Positions 43,823 to 56,177 are shown, counted from the stretch's first letter. The stretch: DNA of 64,000 nt from Trichomonas vaginalis G3 (GCF_026262505.1 NC_067207.1:20490082-20554081); one strand, 5' to 3'. Made by a program: numbers and translations. Notes: generated by a model from the letters alone, not told the origin.

Positions 43823-43833
43823 GATTTTAAAGA
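43823..43833 (+). repeat. 11-bp target duplication of MULE-2, right copy
   Basis: GATTTTAAAGA, identical to 40853-40863. Confidence 0.8.
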
Positions 43834-44416
43834 TTTATCAAGAATTTAGAGAATATCCTTCTCAAAACAACTTTAATAGCGAAGGATTAGTATTGAATCG
43901 GATTTGTAACATAATTATAGTACATTACAATACAATTTCTCCGACTTTTAAATATTTTTGAAATATTTACAAAATATGCTCTTTCTATCATCGATACTTT
44001 AATACAGAGCAAATTTAGTAAATGTCATCACGTTATTTTTTCATAAATCGTTTTCGAACTTTTGAAATATTTATTTTAAACCAGTTTTCTACATTTAATA
44101 TGTGAATTATATCAAAAGTAGATGGGCGATACTTGTAAATCTATTTAAACTATTAGTTTGCTATTATTGAAGAACTTTATAATTTTTTTTTCTTATGTAT
44201 GGAATTAAAGATAATTTTGCCGATTCCAACTGGTTTTTCTATATGAGTTAAATATGCCAAGTGAAATTGGACTTGCCAATATTGTAAATTGAAGTATGGA
44301 CTATATATCGATTTTCATTGATTGATGAATAACTCGGAGTAATGTAATTGTTGATAATGAAAAATAGTTTTCAATTGCTGGTAAGGGCCAATGTATGTTC
44401 AATAGCTCCGAAAGCA
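43834..44416. other. MULE-1 right subterminal DNA
   Basis: AT-rich, non-coding DNA between MULE-2 and the right end of MULE-1. Nothing recognised. Confidence 0.5.
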
Positions 44417-44503
44417 AAAAATGCACGTTTAAAAAAAGACGATAACGATTAAATTACAAAATCGATAACGACGACGATTAAATTACAAAATCAATAATGA
44501 CCC
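44417..44503 (-). repeat. MULE-1 right terminal inverted repeat
   Basis: Inverted match to 33536-33623. Confidence 0.85.
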
Positions 44504-44512
44504 ATCATTGAT
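44504..44512 (+). repeat. 9-bp target-site duplication, right copy (ATCATTGAT)
   Basis: Identical to 33527-33535. The cyclase frame continues straight on (SLIQLFNYFD...). Confidence 0.85.
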
Positions 44513-47500
44513 AGCCTGATCCAACTTTTTAATTATTTTGATATTTATGCTCCGAATCTACATGTTATATACAGTATTGTTACAATATTCAGATTCTTTC
44601 AACTTCTTGGTGGAGCTTTCATGGCAGCAAATTTAGATTCTTTCATTCCTGGAACTTTGACCTATAATGCAATGTCAATTATTACAGTCTTCTTCCATCT
44701 TGTTCCATTGCAATATAGACGTGGCAGTGGACATTGGATTTTGCTAGCGGTCAACGGTTTACTCTTAATATTTTTAATTTACATTATAATTACGGCTTTT
44801 ATTTACAAGAAGACTTCTAAAGTACCCAAAGCTTCAACATATATTCTGAGCATTTTCATGGCTATAGGACCATACTTATTAGTTCCAATATCTGCTCAGT
44901 ATGCCGGTCAAATGATTTCTGGAAATATCTCAGGTACATTGGATGTAAATGCAGGAAATGTAATAGCGTATGTTTCTTCATTTATTGCAATTGCACTCTG
45001 GGCGTGGATTATTATAAGAGCCTATTCTATTGCACTTGTTTTTAGACCATGCTCCTTTGCTTCTGTTGAAGGTTCCCCACAAGCAAAGCTGCTTATTACA
45101 ACAACTGTAGTAACATTTGCTTCTGCGCTTACAACAAACTTAACAACATATCCATCAGCTGCAATGATGTTTGTCTCAATTGTTCTTTACTTGTACTGCA
45201 TATCAACATGCTTCAACTGCTCTTCATTCATCAAAAGATCTCATACAATTTTGGTTCTTGGTGGTTGTGTTCTGAGTATTTTGTTATGCATAGGTAACCT
45301 TTATACAATATTTGCCAGGTCACCATGGACTGAAGTTTTCTTTATTCTATTTCTTGCCGCAGCAATTGTTTCATTCGTTTCAACTTTCTTCTATGTTAAA
45401 ACAAGAATGGTCAGAGAGTTAAAAATATTGGACGAAATTGACGAAACTCAAGATATTTCTTTCCTCAAAAGAGAAACAAAATTTAAACAGCTATTATCAA
45501 CTGGATTCCTTTACGCACATCCTGTATGCACGAGTTTTAGAATTTTCAAACTTGCAGTTGCTCAATGGCCTGACGCCCTTGATGTTTGGGCAATTTATGC
45601 AAAATTCTTAGCGATTTATCCAGAACAAACATTAACATTAGCTTTTGTTGCTCAAACAGTTTCAACAATGAATACAAAGAATAAGGCATTACAATCAATA
45701 ATTTTAACAACTTCTGGCTATGTCATCAAGACAAGAGAAACAAAGTTTACACAACAGTTAAAGGTGAAAATCTCAAAGCTTGCCAAGTTATTCAATAAAA
45801 CAAAATCAAGACTGAGGAACATTTGGGATTTAACGCTCCAAGGTAATATCAATGAAATGAACATAGCTATTAGAAGTACAAAATTATCTGTTAATGAATG
45901 CGAAGTAGAAATGAATCACTTATTAATGCAATATCCAAATAACAGATTTGTTGCAAGACAAAATACTTTATTCCTCAGTGAAATCAAAGGCGATCCAATT
46001 GCAGCTAAAGCTTCATTAGAAAACTTAACAAAACTACAGAGAGGATTACAAATATCTGAAGATACAATTCATCAGTTAGGTATAGATTCATTTCCTCATA
46101 TTCCAGAAACATGCACTGAAATTGATGGTCAAACAAAGACTATTGCAGAAGCAGAATCAATGGGAGTTGATGAATTATTAGTGGATGATAATATTAATTC
46201 CAATAACATGGAAGCAATGCAATCAATTGCAAAACAAATCGATAACCATATTATACCAGCTATTTCCTACATTTACAAATCTACACTGATTGCTTATATT
46301 TTCCTCATTTTAATACCAATGATTGTCATGATTGTTGCTTTCCACTTTTTTGCTATTGAAATTGAAAAGCCACTTGATTTCATGCAAGGCATTGCAAGAA
46401 CAAGAAGTATTGTATCAATGCTAACAGGATTCACAGGAAGATATTTATTCCAAATGCTAGACGATCCAAAGAATACTTCAAGGAAAATCGAATCACCTAT
46501 TGATTTTCCTTGAATTGGTGGAACAGCAGAATCAGTCCAAGTTTTGCGTTACATTGCATCATGTGTCACATCTACAAATAAAGCTATGGCAGAAGTTCGA
46601 TCATATAAACCAGGTAACTCATATATTGAAAAAGTTAGAGATTTATTGTTTACTGATACAATTAACTTTTCCTATTATATAAACAACACCTATGCAGATT
46701 CATCAATGACAACAGTAGCAGATGTTTCATATATGGTTGCAAATCATGTAGGAAAATTGTGTGATTTGACAGAGATTACTCCAGAAGTTGCAAGCGGACC
46801 AGACTCTTTGACTTCAAGAAATAACAATCAATTATCATTAGTAGCAATGAACAATGCTTTACTAACAATGATTGAATATTTGAAATTTATTAATACAACA
46901 AATCAAAGAATCTTTCTTGTTGTAATCATTGTCTTGATTATAGTCAATATTATCAGCTATTTTCTAATCTATTACTTGCAATTCTCAAGGTTGCAAATAA
47001 ACAGAAATCAAATTTTGCTCACATTGACAACTTTACCCAAAACTGTTATTTCATCTGTTTCTGCAAGTCTTAACAAACTCAAAGATGGACATGAAAGAAC
47101 ATCTTCAATGATGGACTCATCAGCTGATGAAGAAACTAATAGACAAGAAGATAGTATCATTAAATTATTTGCATCAGTATCTGACGGATCTGCAAATACA
47201 TCAGTTGAAGTTTCAAACTTCTTGTGCTTCTTAGTTGTAATTGTTTTAGGTTGCATTATGTATTATGTTTCAATGAATGCTTATAGAAAAGGAATGAAGA
47301 ATCTCCTTTATAATTCACATCATATTAATTATTTATATGGTTCAGTTTCATACATTTATTCCGTAATGGCAAGCATTTTCAAAATTGCTTTAGCCAAATA
47401 TGATGATGTTTTTGCAAACTCAATAATTTCTCTTGATGATGAAATCCAAAATATTGGAGATAGAATTCCGTTTCTTGTCTCTTACTTTCAAATGATTAGA

Positions 47501-49056
47501 TTAGGTGGAAGTGATGTTAGAGAAGTTCCATTCCCTGAAATGGAAAAGTACATCAATATTGCATCAAATGAATTAACATGCACCAATATAACACATCCTC
47601 CATCTACCATTCTTGATAGCACACATTGTTTATCAGCTGCTCAACAACTATATGTTGCCACTACATATATGAATAAGTACTACGGATTAATGAAAAAAGA
47701 CAATCCAATTTACCATGATCCAACATCAACAACATTTATGCAATTATGGCAAATTGGCCCCGTTGAACTTTATATTACTTTCTTTAATCCAGCAGAAAAT
47801 GAAATCATTCCGATTATTACAAATAATATTGATACCCAAGGCACCAAACAAATTATTTATTCAGTTATTATCGTTGTTATTACATTTCTTTTCTCAATAA
47901 GAATTATTATTGGTGCAAAGAATGAGAATGATTTATTGAAGTTCACTGTCAAGTTGTTCATGAGATGTCCTCCAACAACAGTGTTAAATAATAGCAGAAT
48001 TATGGAGTTGCTCGCAGGAAATTACAATAGTATGGTTGATGAACAGTCAGACAAACACCTTTGGTTCACAAATGAAGTTGTCAACAAGCTTAATGATGTT
48101 GTCATTGTTTGTCAGGAAGAAACTGGAAAGATCATCACAGTCAATTCCGCATTCGAAGAATTGTTCGGAATCAAGCAATCAGAAATCGAGAACACAAGTG
48201 TCAAAGACTTCTTTGTTGAGTCACGATTCAGCTGTAGTGAGAGTCTTGATAAGATCTTCACTAACACACTTAACGTCATCTTCAAGAAGTCAGATAGCGA
48301 TAAAGTCTATCTTGAGTTTTCATCAACAAGTGTCAGTGGTCGTAAGATCTTCTCAGGCAGAGACCAGACACAGAACGTCATGCACGAGAAGCTTATTGCT
48401 GACGAGAAGAAGAAGTCCGACAGCATGCTTGCATCTATCCTTCCACCAATGCTTGTTCCACGTGTTCAAGCAGGCGAGAAGAACATCTCATTCAGTGTTC
48501 AATCAGCAACAGTCCTCTTCTTAGATGTTGTTGAGTTCACACCATGGTGTGGCAGCCACGATGCACAGTATGTCATGCGTATGTCATGCATATGTTGAAC
48601 ATCATGTTCAAAGAGTTCGATGCTATCACAAATGCACACAAGACAATGACAAAGATCAAGTGCATTGGTGACTGCCACATGGCAGCTGGTGGCATCTTCG
48701 ATGAAGTTAACCAACCAGCCGTTCATGCGAAAGAAGTTGTTGACTTCGGCACATTAGTCATCAAGAAACTTCTTGACATCGATGAGAGTGAGAACGAGAA
48801 ACTTCGTATCCGTGTTGGTATCAACACCGGTGGTCATATTGTTGCTGGTGTTATTGGCACAGAGAAACCAACATTTGAAATCCTTGGTCCAGCTATCAAC
48901 ATCGCACACGAGATGGAGAACAAAGGTGTTCCAATGAAAGTTCACATTTCACGTCCAGTCTATGAACTTATCTATGGTCAACAGTTCGACATCAAAGAAC
49001 GTGGTGAAATCGACGTCAAAGGCGGCAAGATGTTCACATATCTTGTCGAACCATAA

Positions 49057-50488
49057 CTTTATTTTTATCTTTTATTTCTTTTATATGTTTGTAAATTTGT
49101 TTTTATGAAATACTTGACTTTTTAAATATTACCTTCTATCTGAGTATACGTAGAATAGAAACAAGCAATTTCTCATGTAATTAGTTGAATTCCGAGTTTT
49201 GGAATTGAAATTTTCTGATTCTTGAAAATTCTTCTATTTTATTTAATTCTCAAACTTACATTTACGAAAAGTTGATTGAATACATGCAAATTCAGAGCAA
49301 ATACCAAAATTGACACTTTCGAATCTGTGAAAATTATATATAACATTAAAATAGTAGAAATTAGCATTTATTCTCTTTTACTTAAATGTATCTCCTAGAA
49401 ATTGCTTAATTATGCGTGATTATAATTGAATGAAAAAATATGAGGTAAATATAAAAAATTAGACATTGTACACATCTTATGCCATTGTTCTATTTGAAAC
49501 AATGAAATAAATCAAAATGAATCAAATAACAATCATTTATTATTGTTTCCTAATTTCTCAGAATTTTGTAAAAAATTTGATGAGAAAAACGGAATAATAA
49601 ATAAATACAGTTTATTTATATGATTAAGTATAATTAATATTAAAATACTTGTAATAATTACCAAACCAAGTGAAATATCAAATACAAGCGCCCAAAAGCG
49701 AGATCAGAAATGAATTAAAAAAAGTATGTCATAAAAATGATTTACCATAGTATTTATCAACAACACGTATGCTGAAATATTTTAACATCAAAATTTCATG
49801 AAATTATCGTGTCGAAGGTTCAACTATTGAAAATTATTTTTATCGGATGTGATATCTTCAAAATATCGAATATAAGACGATTAAACAAAATTGCTTTTCA
49901 TGTAAAATTGAGTACATACTGTTTTCTAATTTTGATAGGATATCAATCAATTTTCTTGACAGTAATAGAAAAGAGTTTCATCAGTAATTACTCAAGGAAT
50001 AAATATTTTACAAAAAAAGGCAAGGGTGTAAAATTTATAATCAATTGAATTTTTATTTCGTATTTCATCGATCATATGTAAGATATATTCCATAATTATT
50101 TAATTTTTCTTATTTCAGAAAAAAAATTGTGAGCACAAAACACACGTATTAATTAATAATGAATACAGGACAACAGTTCATTATTATTATAGAACTTACT
50201 TTCATATTCTGAAAGTGTCAATAAATTCATATGAAATTTATTTTAACCATTAATATTTGCTTACATTCTATTATCATGTATTTCATTCACAATAATAACG
50301 ACGATATGGGGAGATATTCTATCAAATGTTGTTCGTTTTTTTTTCAATGGATCTTTTGAAAGATTATTCAATTGGGAATTTATTTTTCTGAAGCATTACT
50401 GATACAAAGTAATGTATTAACGGAGTATAATAAAAATTACTACATAAGTTATCTGCACGTAAAGATTTGAGTGTTTCTGAAAAATTCG
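49057..50488. other. 1.4 kb intergenic, no gene recognised
   Basis: AT-rich DNA. A 79-codon frame at 49809 has no recognisable features. No repeats or RNA genes seen. Confidence 0.5.
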
Positions 50489-50495
50489 TCAAAAT
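50489..50495 (+). promoter_or_regulatory. Initiator-like TCAAAAT before kinase 1
   Basis: The A at 50491 lies 22 bases before the ATG at 50513. Confidence 0.35.
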
Positions 50496-50512
50496 AGTAT
50501 TTATTTTTTTCC

Positions 50513-51447
50513 ATGGATACATTTGTCCCCCAGTTACTTACTAGCCAAGGCTATGATATGAAGTACGAAATCGGACATGGAACATTCTCCCATTGCTATG
50601 TATGCCATAACCAAAAATATGGCATTCCGTTTGTTTGCAAAAAGTCTTTGAAATGACATTTCATCAGGAATATCTTGTATTATCAAAAATGATGCATCCC
50701 AACATCATTAACATTTATGACTACTTCAATGAAAAAAATTATTATGTACTTGTTCTCAAATTCTGCGAAAATGGAAGTCTTGAAGATTATTTGATACAAA
50801 ATGAAAACATCCCAGAGTCAAAGCTTATGGAATGGGCCAAACAGATTTTAGGCGCCCTTAGCTACATGCACCAGAACAATGCTAGTCACCATGACATCAA
50901 GCCATCAAATATATTGATCGACTCATTTGGAAGAATTAAACTAGCTGATTTCGGAATCGCCCAATTTCTCCAGAAGAACGAAAAATCAATGATATACGGA
51001 GGCTCCGTTGCATTCATAGCCCCAGAACAATTCCTGAAAGTCCCATATGATTCATTCAAGGCAGACGCTTGGTCATTCGGAGTCACATTATACATGTTAA
51101 GATTCCACGGCAGACTCCCATTCTTCGGAAACAACATGATGGAGATACATAGCCTCATGTCCAAGGGATTCTTCGAAATACCTGACCACTGCTCATATGA
51201 ATTTAGACAGATTTTTAACCATGCACTTGATCCAAATGTCGAAACAAGATGGTCGGTTTCCCAGTTACTAGACTATGTATGCAAGACTTCAAGTGGTGTT
51301 ACAAAACACTGCGTTCCAAACCGTTCAAGATCTCTAATCAACGGTAGATCTTCATCTCTTCCAAGATATGAAGGACATCTTAATATGATGCCAAGCATTA
51401 TTGTTCCTAGTATTCCAAGAAAGATTCCAAGATTATTATCTAATTAA
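50513..51447 (+). pseudogene. Ser/Thr protein kinase 1 (one frameshift near the N terminus)
   Basis: The ATG at 50513 opens the kinase start: glycine loop IGHGTFSHCY and the lysine strand PFVCKK. That frame stops at 50652. A second frame overlapping it carries the rest (TFHQEYLVLSKMMHPNIINIYDYF onward), so there is one frameshift near 50640-50660. The remainder is complete: hinge LKFCENGSLEDYL, catalytic loop HHDIKPSN (His in place of the Arg of HRD), DFG as LADFGIA, APE as IAPEQ, D-x-W-S-F-G, and a final Arg in ETRWSVSQLL. It is followed by a short basic tail. It looks like the small CAMK/NEK-like kinases abundant in trichomonads. One read error would make it whole. Confidence 0.82.
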
Positions 51448-51867
51448 GTTTATTTGTTATTTTTATAATTCGGTTTTGATTGTTTTTAAACCTTTTCATG
51501 TAGTTGTATCATGCTATTTAATTAATTATGCTTTTTAATTAATTTATTGAAAATAATCGGCGAATTCGCATTTAAAATTTGCAGATTTTAGTAGTTTTAA
51601 TAGAAGATTATTCATACAGTATGTACTGCTCTCATAATAACTCATTAATTTGAGAAATTAAAGTATTCAAAATATACGAAATGCAATTTTTACCAGCATA
51701 CGACAGATATATAACCAATTCAATCTTGGAAAGCTATCTTTGTGTCTAACGCAAAAATTAATCAGGTATGAAAAGACTATAGTGATATAATTTAGAAATC
51801 TTGGTAAAAAAAATTCATGGAAAAATAAAATTTACATTAAACATTAACATGGTAATGCATTAAATAA
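51448..51867. other. Convergent intergenic spacer
   Basis: 420 AT-rich bases between the 3' ends of two convergent kinase genes. Nothing recognised. Confidence 0.5.
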
Positions 51868-52791
51868 TTAAAAGCTTGATACATGCCTAATTCTTGTGTG
51901 TGTTTTTGATTTCATCAAAGGTGTTGTAAACATAGCCGATGAAATCGGCCTTATTAGCTTTTTCCTTCCAGTTTCAATCTTTTCGCGGAGCATATTAACA
52001 AGATCTTCTGCAGATGGTCTTTTTGTAGGATCTATCTGGAGACAAAGAGAAACAATCCTTCGTAGGAGCAAATCATTGATTTGGAATTCGTCGAAAATAG
52101 CATTCTGGATTGATTTAATCATTGCATCTTTGGAATATAAATTCCAAGGACATTGACCTGTAATTAAAATAAAATACGATACACCAAGAGCCCAAATGTC
52201 AGCTGCAAATCCATCAAATGGTTCTTGTCTAATGATCTCTGGAGATTCATATATGAATGTTCCGCTAAAATTTGTATTATTTTCATCGCGATTGAGCTTT
52301 TGGGAAAACCCGAAGTCACAAATTTTAACTCTTCCATATTTATCTATAAGGAAGTTTGATGGCTTTACATCTCCATGACGAATACCAAATTCATGGCAGC
52401 TTTGTAAGGATTGAGCCATTCCAATTGCATATCGATATAATTCTTCGTTTGTGAGGACCCATCTTTCAAGAAATATTTTATCAATTGAGCTTGGACAATA
52501 TTCCATTAATAAATATACAAAATCTTTATTCCTCAGATACTTATACAATGGAACAATGTTGCTAGATCTAATTTCTATCATGCACGCAATTTCGTTATCA
52601 TTGAATTTATTTGCGGGAATTTTTTTAACTGCAAAATTTTGTTTGTAGTATTCAGAATAGACCTTATAAACAGTCCCATAGCCGCCTTTTGCAATTGTTT
52701 CATTGAATATTAATCCGAAGCTCTCGAATACCACCCCTAAATCATCCATGATTTTAAAATCAAATAAAGCAAAGAAAATATTTGAAAACAT
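51868..52791 (-). CDS. Ser/Thr protein kinase 2, non-RD
   Basis: This intact single-domain kinase of 307 aa has glycine loop IAKGGYGTVYKV, lysine AVKKI, helix-C Glu in ACMIEIRSSN, hinge LLMEYCPSS and catalytic loop IRHGDVKPSN (Gly replaces the Arg of HRD). It also has DFG as CDFGFS, a SPE-type APE (YESPEII), D-I-W-A-L-G and RPSAEDL. A short basic tail rich in Lys, Arg and Ser follows. The two ATGs at 52791 and 52749 are both possible. The first has TCAACAA about 15 bases upstream, while the second starts right at the family-like MDDLGVVFESFGL. It is convergent with kinase 1 and distantly similar to it. Confidence 0.85.
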   Translation of the reverse strand: MFSNIFFALFDFKIMDDLGVVFESFGLIFNETIAKGGYGTVYKVYSEYYKQNFAVKKIPANKFNDNEIACMIEIRSSNIVPLYKYLRNKDFVYLLMEYCPSSIDKIFLERWVLTNEELYRYAIGMAQSLQSCHEFGIRHGDVKPSNFLIDKYGRVKICDFGFSQKLNRDENNTNFSGTFIYESPEIIRQEPFDGFAADIWALGVSYFILITGQCPWNLYSKDAMIKSIQNAIFDEFQINDLLLRRIVSLCLQIDPTKRPSAEDLVNMLREKIETGRKKLIRPISSAMFTTPLMKSKTHTRIRHVSSF

Positions 52792-53313
52792 TTAATTTTT
52801 TGTTGAATAAAAAATATCGTAAATATAAATAGATATTGAGATTGACAATCCAATAAATTAATCAATTGAATTCTATAGAAAATAATTTTTCAATAATTGA
52901 TATATATTCAGAAAAAAAGTTGTTATGAAGATAAATGATTCCATAATTTACTAATATGCAATGATTGCTAAATGTAAATATTAATTATTAAATGTAAATA
53001 TTAATTATTAAATGTAAATATTCATTGAAAAATAAATATTAAATCATGTTTATATCATGAAACGCAGATACCAGCATAACTTTGAATATATAAAAGAATT
53101 GAAATAAACGTGCTAGAAAATAAAACATAATATAAAAATGAATTTAGTATAATCAAATTTCATTAAATCAATTTATGTTCTGAAAAGTATTTAATATTAT
53201 ACATTGTTTAATTATAGACAACATTACATGCTAAAGCCATTATTCCTTTACAATAGAGCAATTGAAAAGTAATACTTTCATTTCAAAAATTTTACATCCA
53301 CATTGAAATCTAT
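52792..53313. other. AT-rich spacer with a 19-bp triple repeat
   Basis: The only structure is ATTAAATGTAAATATTAATT repeated about three times at 52970-53028 (period 19). The rest is plain AT-rich DNA. Confidence 0.6.
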
Positions 53314-53315
53314 TA

Positions 53316-54586
53316 CCCAGATTTGCTTTACTTTTACCACTCCCCATGTAATTTCTGGGGAAAACGATAATTCATTTTTTTTATGGATGAATAGATCGTT
53401 TTCCTAGAAAGGACCTCATATCTCTGGCTAAAAAGAGTGTCAGATCCTAAATAGATTATTGATCTAGTGTACAAATCCAATAAAAAGCCTATTTTTTTGG
53501 CTTTTTTGGTGCTCATTTTTTCGAAGATCTACATGAATATGGGGAAACCATCGGATTTTTTTGGTTAACCCACATCTTCATGTAGTCTGGACTATCTTTC
53601 CTCGAAGGACCTCTTTACGGGTGTAAAAACTCATAAAGTTCTCAAAAGATTCATTCTCTATCTCCATGCTGAAAGAATTTACAATAAAAAAGAGATCTAC
53701 GCATCAAACTACAGCCATAAATGAACTGAACCCCTAAAGCTCAGCTCTTAGTTTATCAAAAACGTCGAAATCCTTCTCATTGCAATCAAATTTTCTCAAT
53801 AACTCATAAGAAAAATCGAATTTTGATTAAGCCGATGTTATAGGTATCACAAATACTACAAACTTGAGCAATATCGAAATTGCCAGCAAAAGTTTGAAAT
53901 TGCATTGCTCATATTTGTTTTGTAAACTAAAAATCTGCTTATATTATTCATTAATTTTTTATATATTATTCATATACTTTAATAAAAACAATACTATTTC
54001 ACCTTAAAAATGAATTTCATAAGTCAATATTATTTTTTTGAAAATGTATCAATTTTCGATTAAAACAACATGAGAATAAAATTTACGCAAAATTATTTTA
54101 AAAAATGGTTTTAAAAATTTACAATTGATTAAGAATAAGATTGGAAGAAGTTTTGAAGTTTAATTTTAAGAAAAAAAATTCGGATATTATTCATGGATCT
54201 AAGTAATCTGATATTTGAGTATCGGCACTATGCATAAAACATATATTTATAGTTTTTTTGGATTTTTATGATTTTAAATATATTCAAATTTGGCAATCCA
54301 ATAGATTTTTAAAAAATAGGTAAATAAAAATAGATTACATATGCAGCAGATTTAGAACATGAAACAAATCTTATAGTGACCCAAAAAAAAATTCATGATC
54401 CAAAAAAGAAAAAAAATGGCTAAATCAGAATCAAACCTTAGCATAACGAATCATTATGTCAGATGTTTCCACTACACTACACCAGCAGTTCGAAAAATAC
54501 CCTTGGTGGTTCTATTTAATAGCTACTCCCAACGATAGGCGGTGTCCCCAGCTTTAGAGAGGTGGTAAAAGTAAAGCAAATCTGGG
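53316..54586. mobile_element. 1.27-kb mariner-like element, 25-bp perfect TIRs, TA duplication
   Basis: The left end CCCAGATTTGCTTTAC.. (53316-53340) is perfectly inverted at 54562-54586, and both ends are flanked by TA (53314-53315; 54587-54588). End type, TA target and total length match Tc1/mariner elements such as the ~1.3-kb trichomonad mariners. No transposase frame survives beyond a 60-codon minus-strand piece (53516-53334), so it is a dead or non-autonomous copy. Its right third is repeated at 60563-60985. Confidence 0.65.
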
Positions 54587-54768
54587 TATTTTTATTATTC
54601 CACATATCCATATTTTTATATGTATAATAATATTTTTGCTTTGTTAGATCTTGGTCAAAAAAACGATAACTTTAGGAATTTTACGCAAATTCGATAATTT
54701 TTTTCTTGGATTATCTATCTAAAATTAAACTTCACAAGCATTTTCTCCAAAATTCGGGAATTAACAAT

Positions 54769-55821
54769 TAAGGGTTTCGTTTTGCTAAAATTGTCACTTT
54801 TATAGCAAATTTGTTTTTGGATGTTTTGCGAAACCAAAAAAAAACTATGATATACAATGTGTGTGTAAAGAAAATACTTTATTTACTAGTTAAAAAATCA
54901 TTTGGTATTGATCAAGTTATTTTTTCTGGATAAGATATTATATGGATAATTGGATAGAAAATACAATTATATAATCTTGTACCTGGTTTAATTAAGCTAA
55001 TTGTCATCAGAAACTTGTAATTTTTATGAATTTCAGATTTTCTTTTCATTACTGCTTTTCTTAATAGGTCAAGTTCTTATTTACGTTATAAAGTATGATA
55101 TTTACAAATATCAAGTTATCATGTTTTTTGAGAAATTATGAGAAACAAACAAAAATGAAAAAGATAGGAATAGCAATGAATAGTGATGTGGGTATAGAAA
55201 ATGTAAGAGATATGAATGCAAAGCAATCAGTATTTAGGATATTGACCATAGATTTCGAAAAAAAATGCTGCATATTGAGCGAAAACTATGATTATATTAT
55301 AAGGCTGTCATTTAAAGCATAATGAAACTATTCCCTTTTCATTTTAATCGAATAAGATAGTAAAGATTTTTGAATTAGCTAGAAACTGATGAGATGTTTT
55401 CACAAACCAGATTTTTAATCTCTATAATGCATAATTCACTCAATATCTCAATTTTGATATTGCGAGATATTTTTGCTATCGGTTTAGCAATTTTGACACA
55501 ATAGCAAGAGGGTTCTATAAGCATTATTATCAACGTAGAATCTGAATATCATATCAGAAAATGTCGCAAATCTGACATTTACCCGACCAAATAGCAAAAA
55601 TAATTGAATACTTTTCGCAAAAACTTTAAAAATCGATAAAAATATGAAATATAGATATTAAAGAGACTTTTTATATAATATTCATAAAGATTTTCCAAAA
55701 ATATGAGACCGCAAAATTAAAAAAGTGACGTCTTGAGTGGAGTCAAAGGTCGAAATTGCTAGCTAAATGTTTTTTAGCGAAATTGCGTATTGTACGTTTT
55801 TTTCGCAAAACGAAACCCTTA
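54769..55821. mobile_element. 1.05-kb hAT-like non-autonomous element
   Basis: The 17-bp perfect inverted ends TAAGGGTTTCGTTTTGC are flanked by an 8-bp direct duplication TTAACAAT (54761-54768; 55822-55829), the hallmark of hAT elements. There is no transposase; a 75-codon frame at 55095 shows no family. A second copy lies at 61171-62235. Confidence 0.8.
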
Positions 55822-56177
55822 TTAACAATTGCTTTCGATAAATTTTCGAATTGGTGTGTTTCATAAACATGATGTAATTCAAAACATATAATTTTACAAT
55901 ATATCAGACAGTATTCTTATATTTTTTTTAAAATACAATTGTTTTTCAATTTACTTATAGGAAATCAATCTCAAGAAGCTTTACTCTTCAACATTAAATA
56001 AATTTTCGTTTAAGGGACTTCAATAATATCTAAACAGATTCAATTATGAGAGAATAAGATCTGTAAAGCACATTTAAATCATATATTTTAGTTATTTATA
56101 TAGTAACAACTTTAATTATAGAATATATAATTTGATAGATTTTAACGATCATATTGCACTTTTTAAACAAAACATCG

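Larger units (their letters stand above)
33536..44503. mobile_element. MULE-1: 10.97-kb Mutator-like element in the cyclase gene
   Basis: This is bounded by terminal inverted repeats of ~87 bp (33536-33623 and 44417-44503). They contain a doubled TTATCGATTTTGTAATTTAA word and are flanked by a 9-bp direct duplication, the size typical of Mutator elements. Inside are a Mutator-type transposase (37046-40261), a small chromodomain-like gene, a host-like helical gene, tandem repeats, a hairpin-array insertion and a second, complete MULE (40864-43822). Its great length is explained partly by the nested insertions (about 1.35 kb and 2.97 kb) and partly by cargo genes. Confidence 0.88.
33425..49056 (+). 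pseudogene. Membrane adenylyl/guanylyl cyclase with PAS domain, split by MULE-1
   Basis: This is a host class III cyclase of about 1,550 codons in two blocks, 33425-33535 and 44513-49056. The frame is continuous across the transposon if one 9-bp target copy is removed (..SDQIID / SLIQLF..). The N-terminal half has many membrane helices, then a long soluble part and a second membrane set. A PAS domain (VVIVCQEETGKIITVNSAFEELFG) and a catalytic domain with metal Asp residues in FLDVVEF and KCIGDCH follow, plus GINTGGHIVAGVIG. Besides the insertion there is an in-frame TGA at 46511-46513 (..DFP-stop-IGGTAES, probably an old Trp) and an 11-bp tandem duplication at 48568-48589 that shifts the frame inside the catalytic domain. 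The allele is dead. Confidence 0.9.

Noticed and set aside
33536-44503. A second Polinton, given the length and TIRs
   Set aside because: The target duplication is 9 bp, the enzymes are Mutator transposases with WRKY/FLYWCH and SWIM fingers, and there is no PolB or integrase.
46511-46513. TGA recoded as Trp or another amino acid, since TGA interrupts the cyclase, transposase relic and glycine-rich genes in frame
   Set aside because: Intact genes here (MAP65-like, multi-pass membrane protein) end at TGA with no conserved sequence beyond, so TGA is a normal stop.
50640-50660. Intron explaining the frame change in kinase 1
   Set aside because: No trichomonad-type GYAYGT donor or ACTAACACAYAG branch/acceptor block is present, and the frames overlap with no sequence to remove.
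55095-55322. 75-codon ORF inside the hAT-like element
   Set aside because: Non-globular composition, no family, no good initiator. It is partly destroyed in the second copy without consequence.
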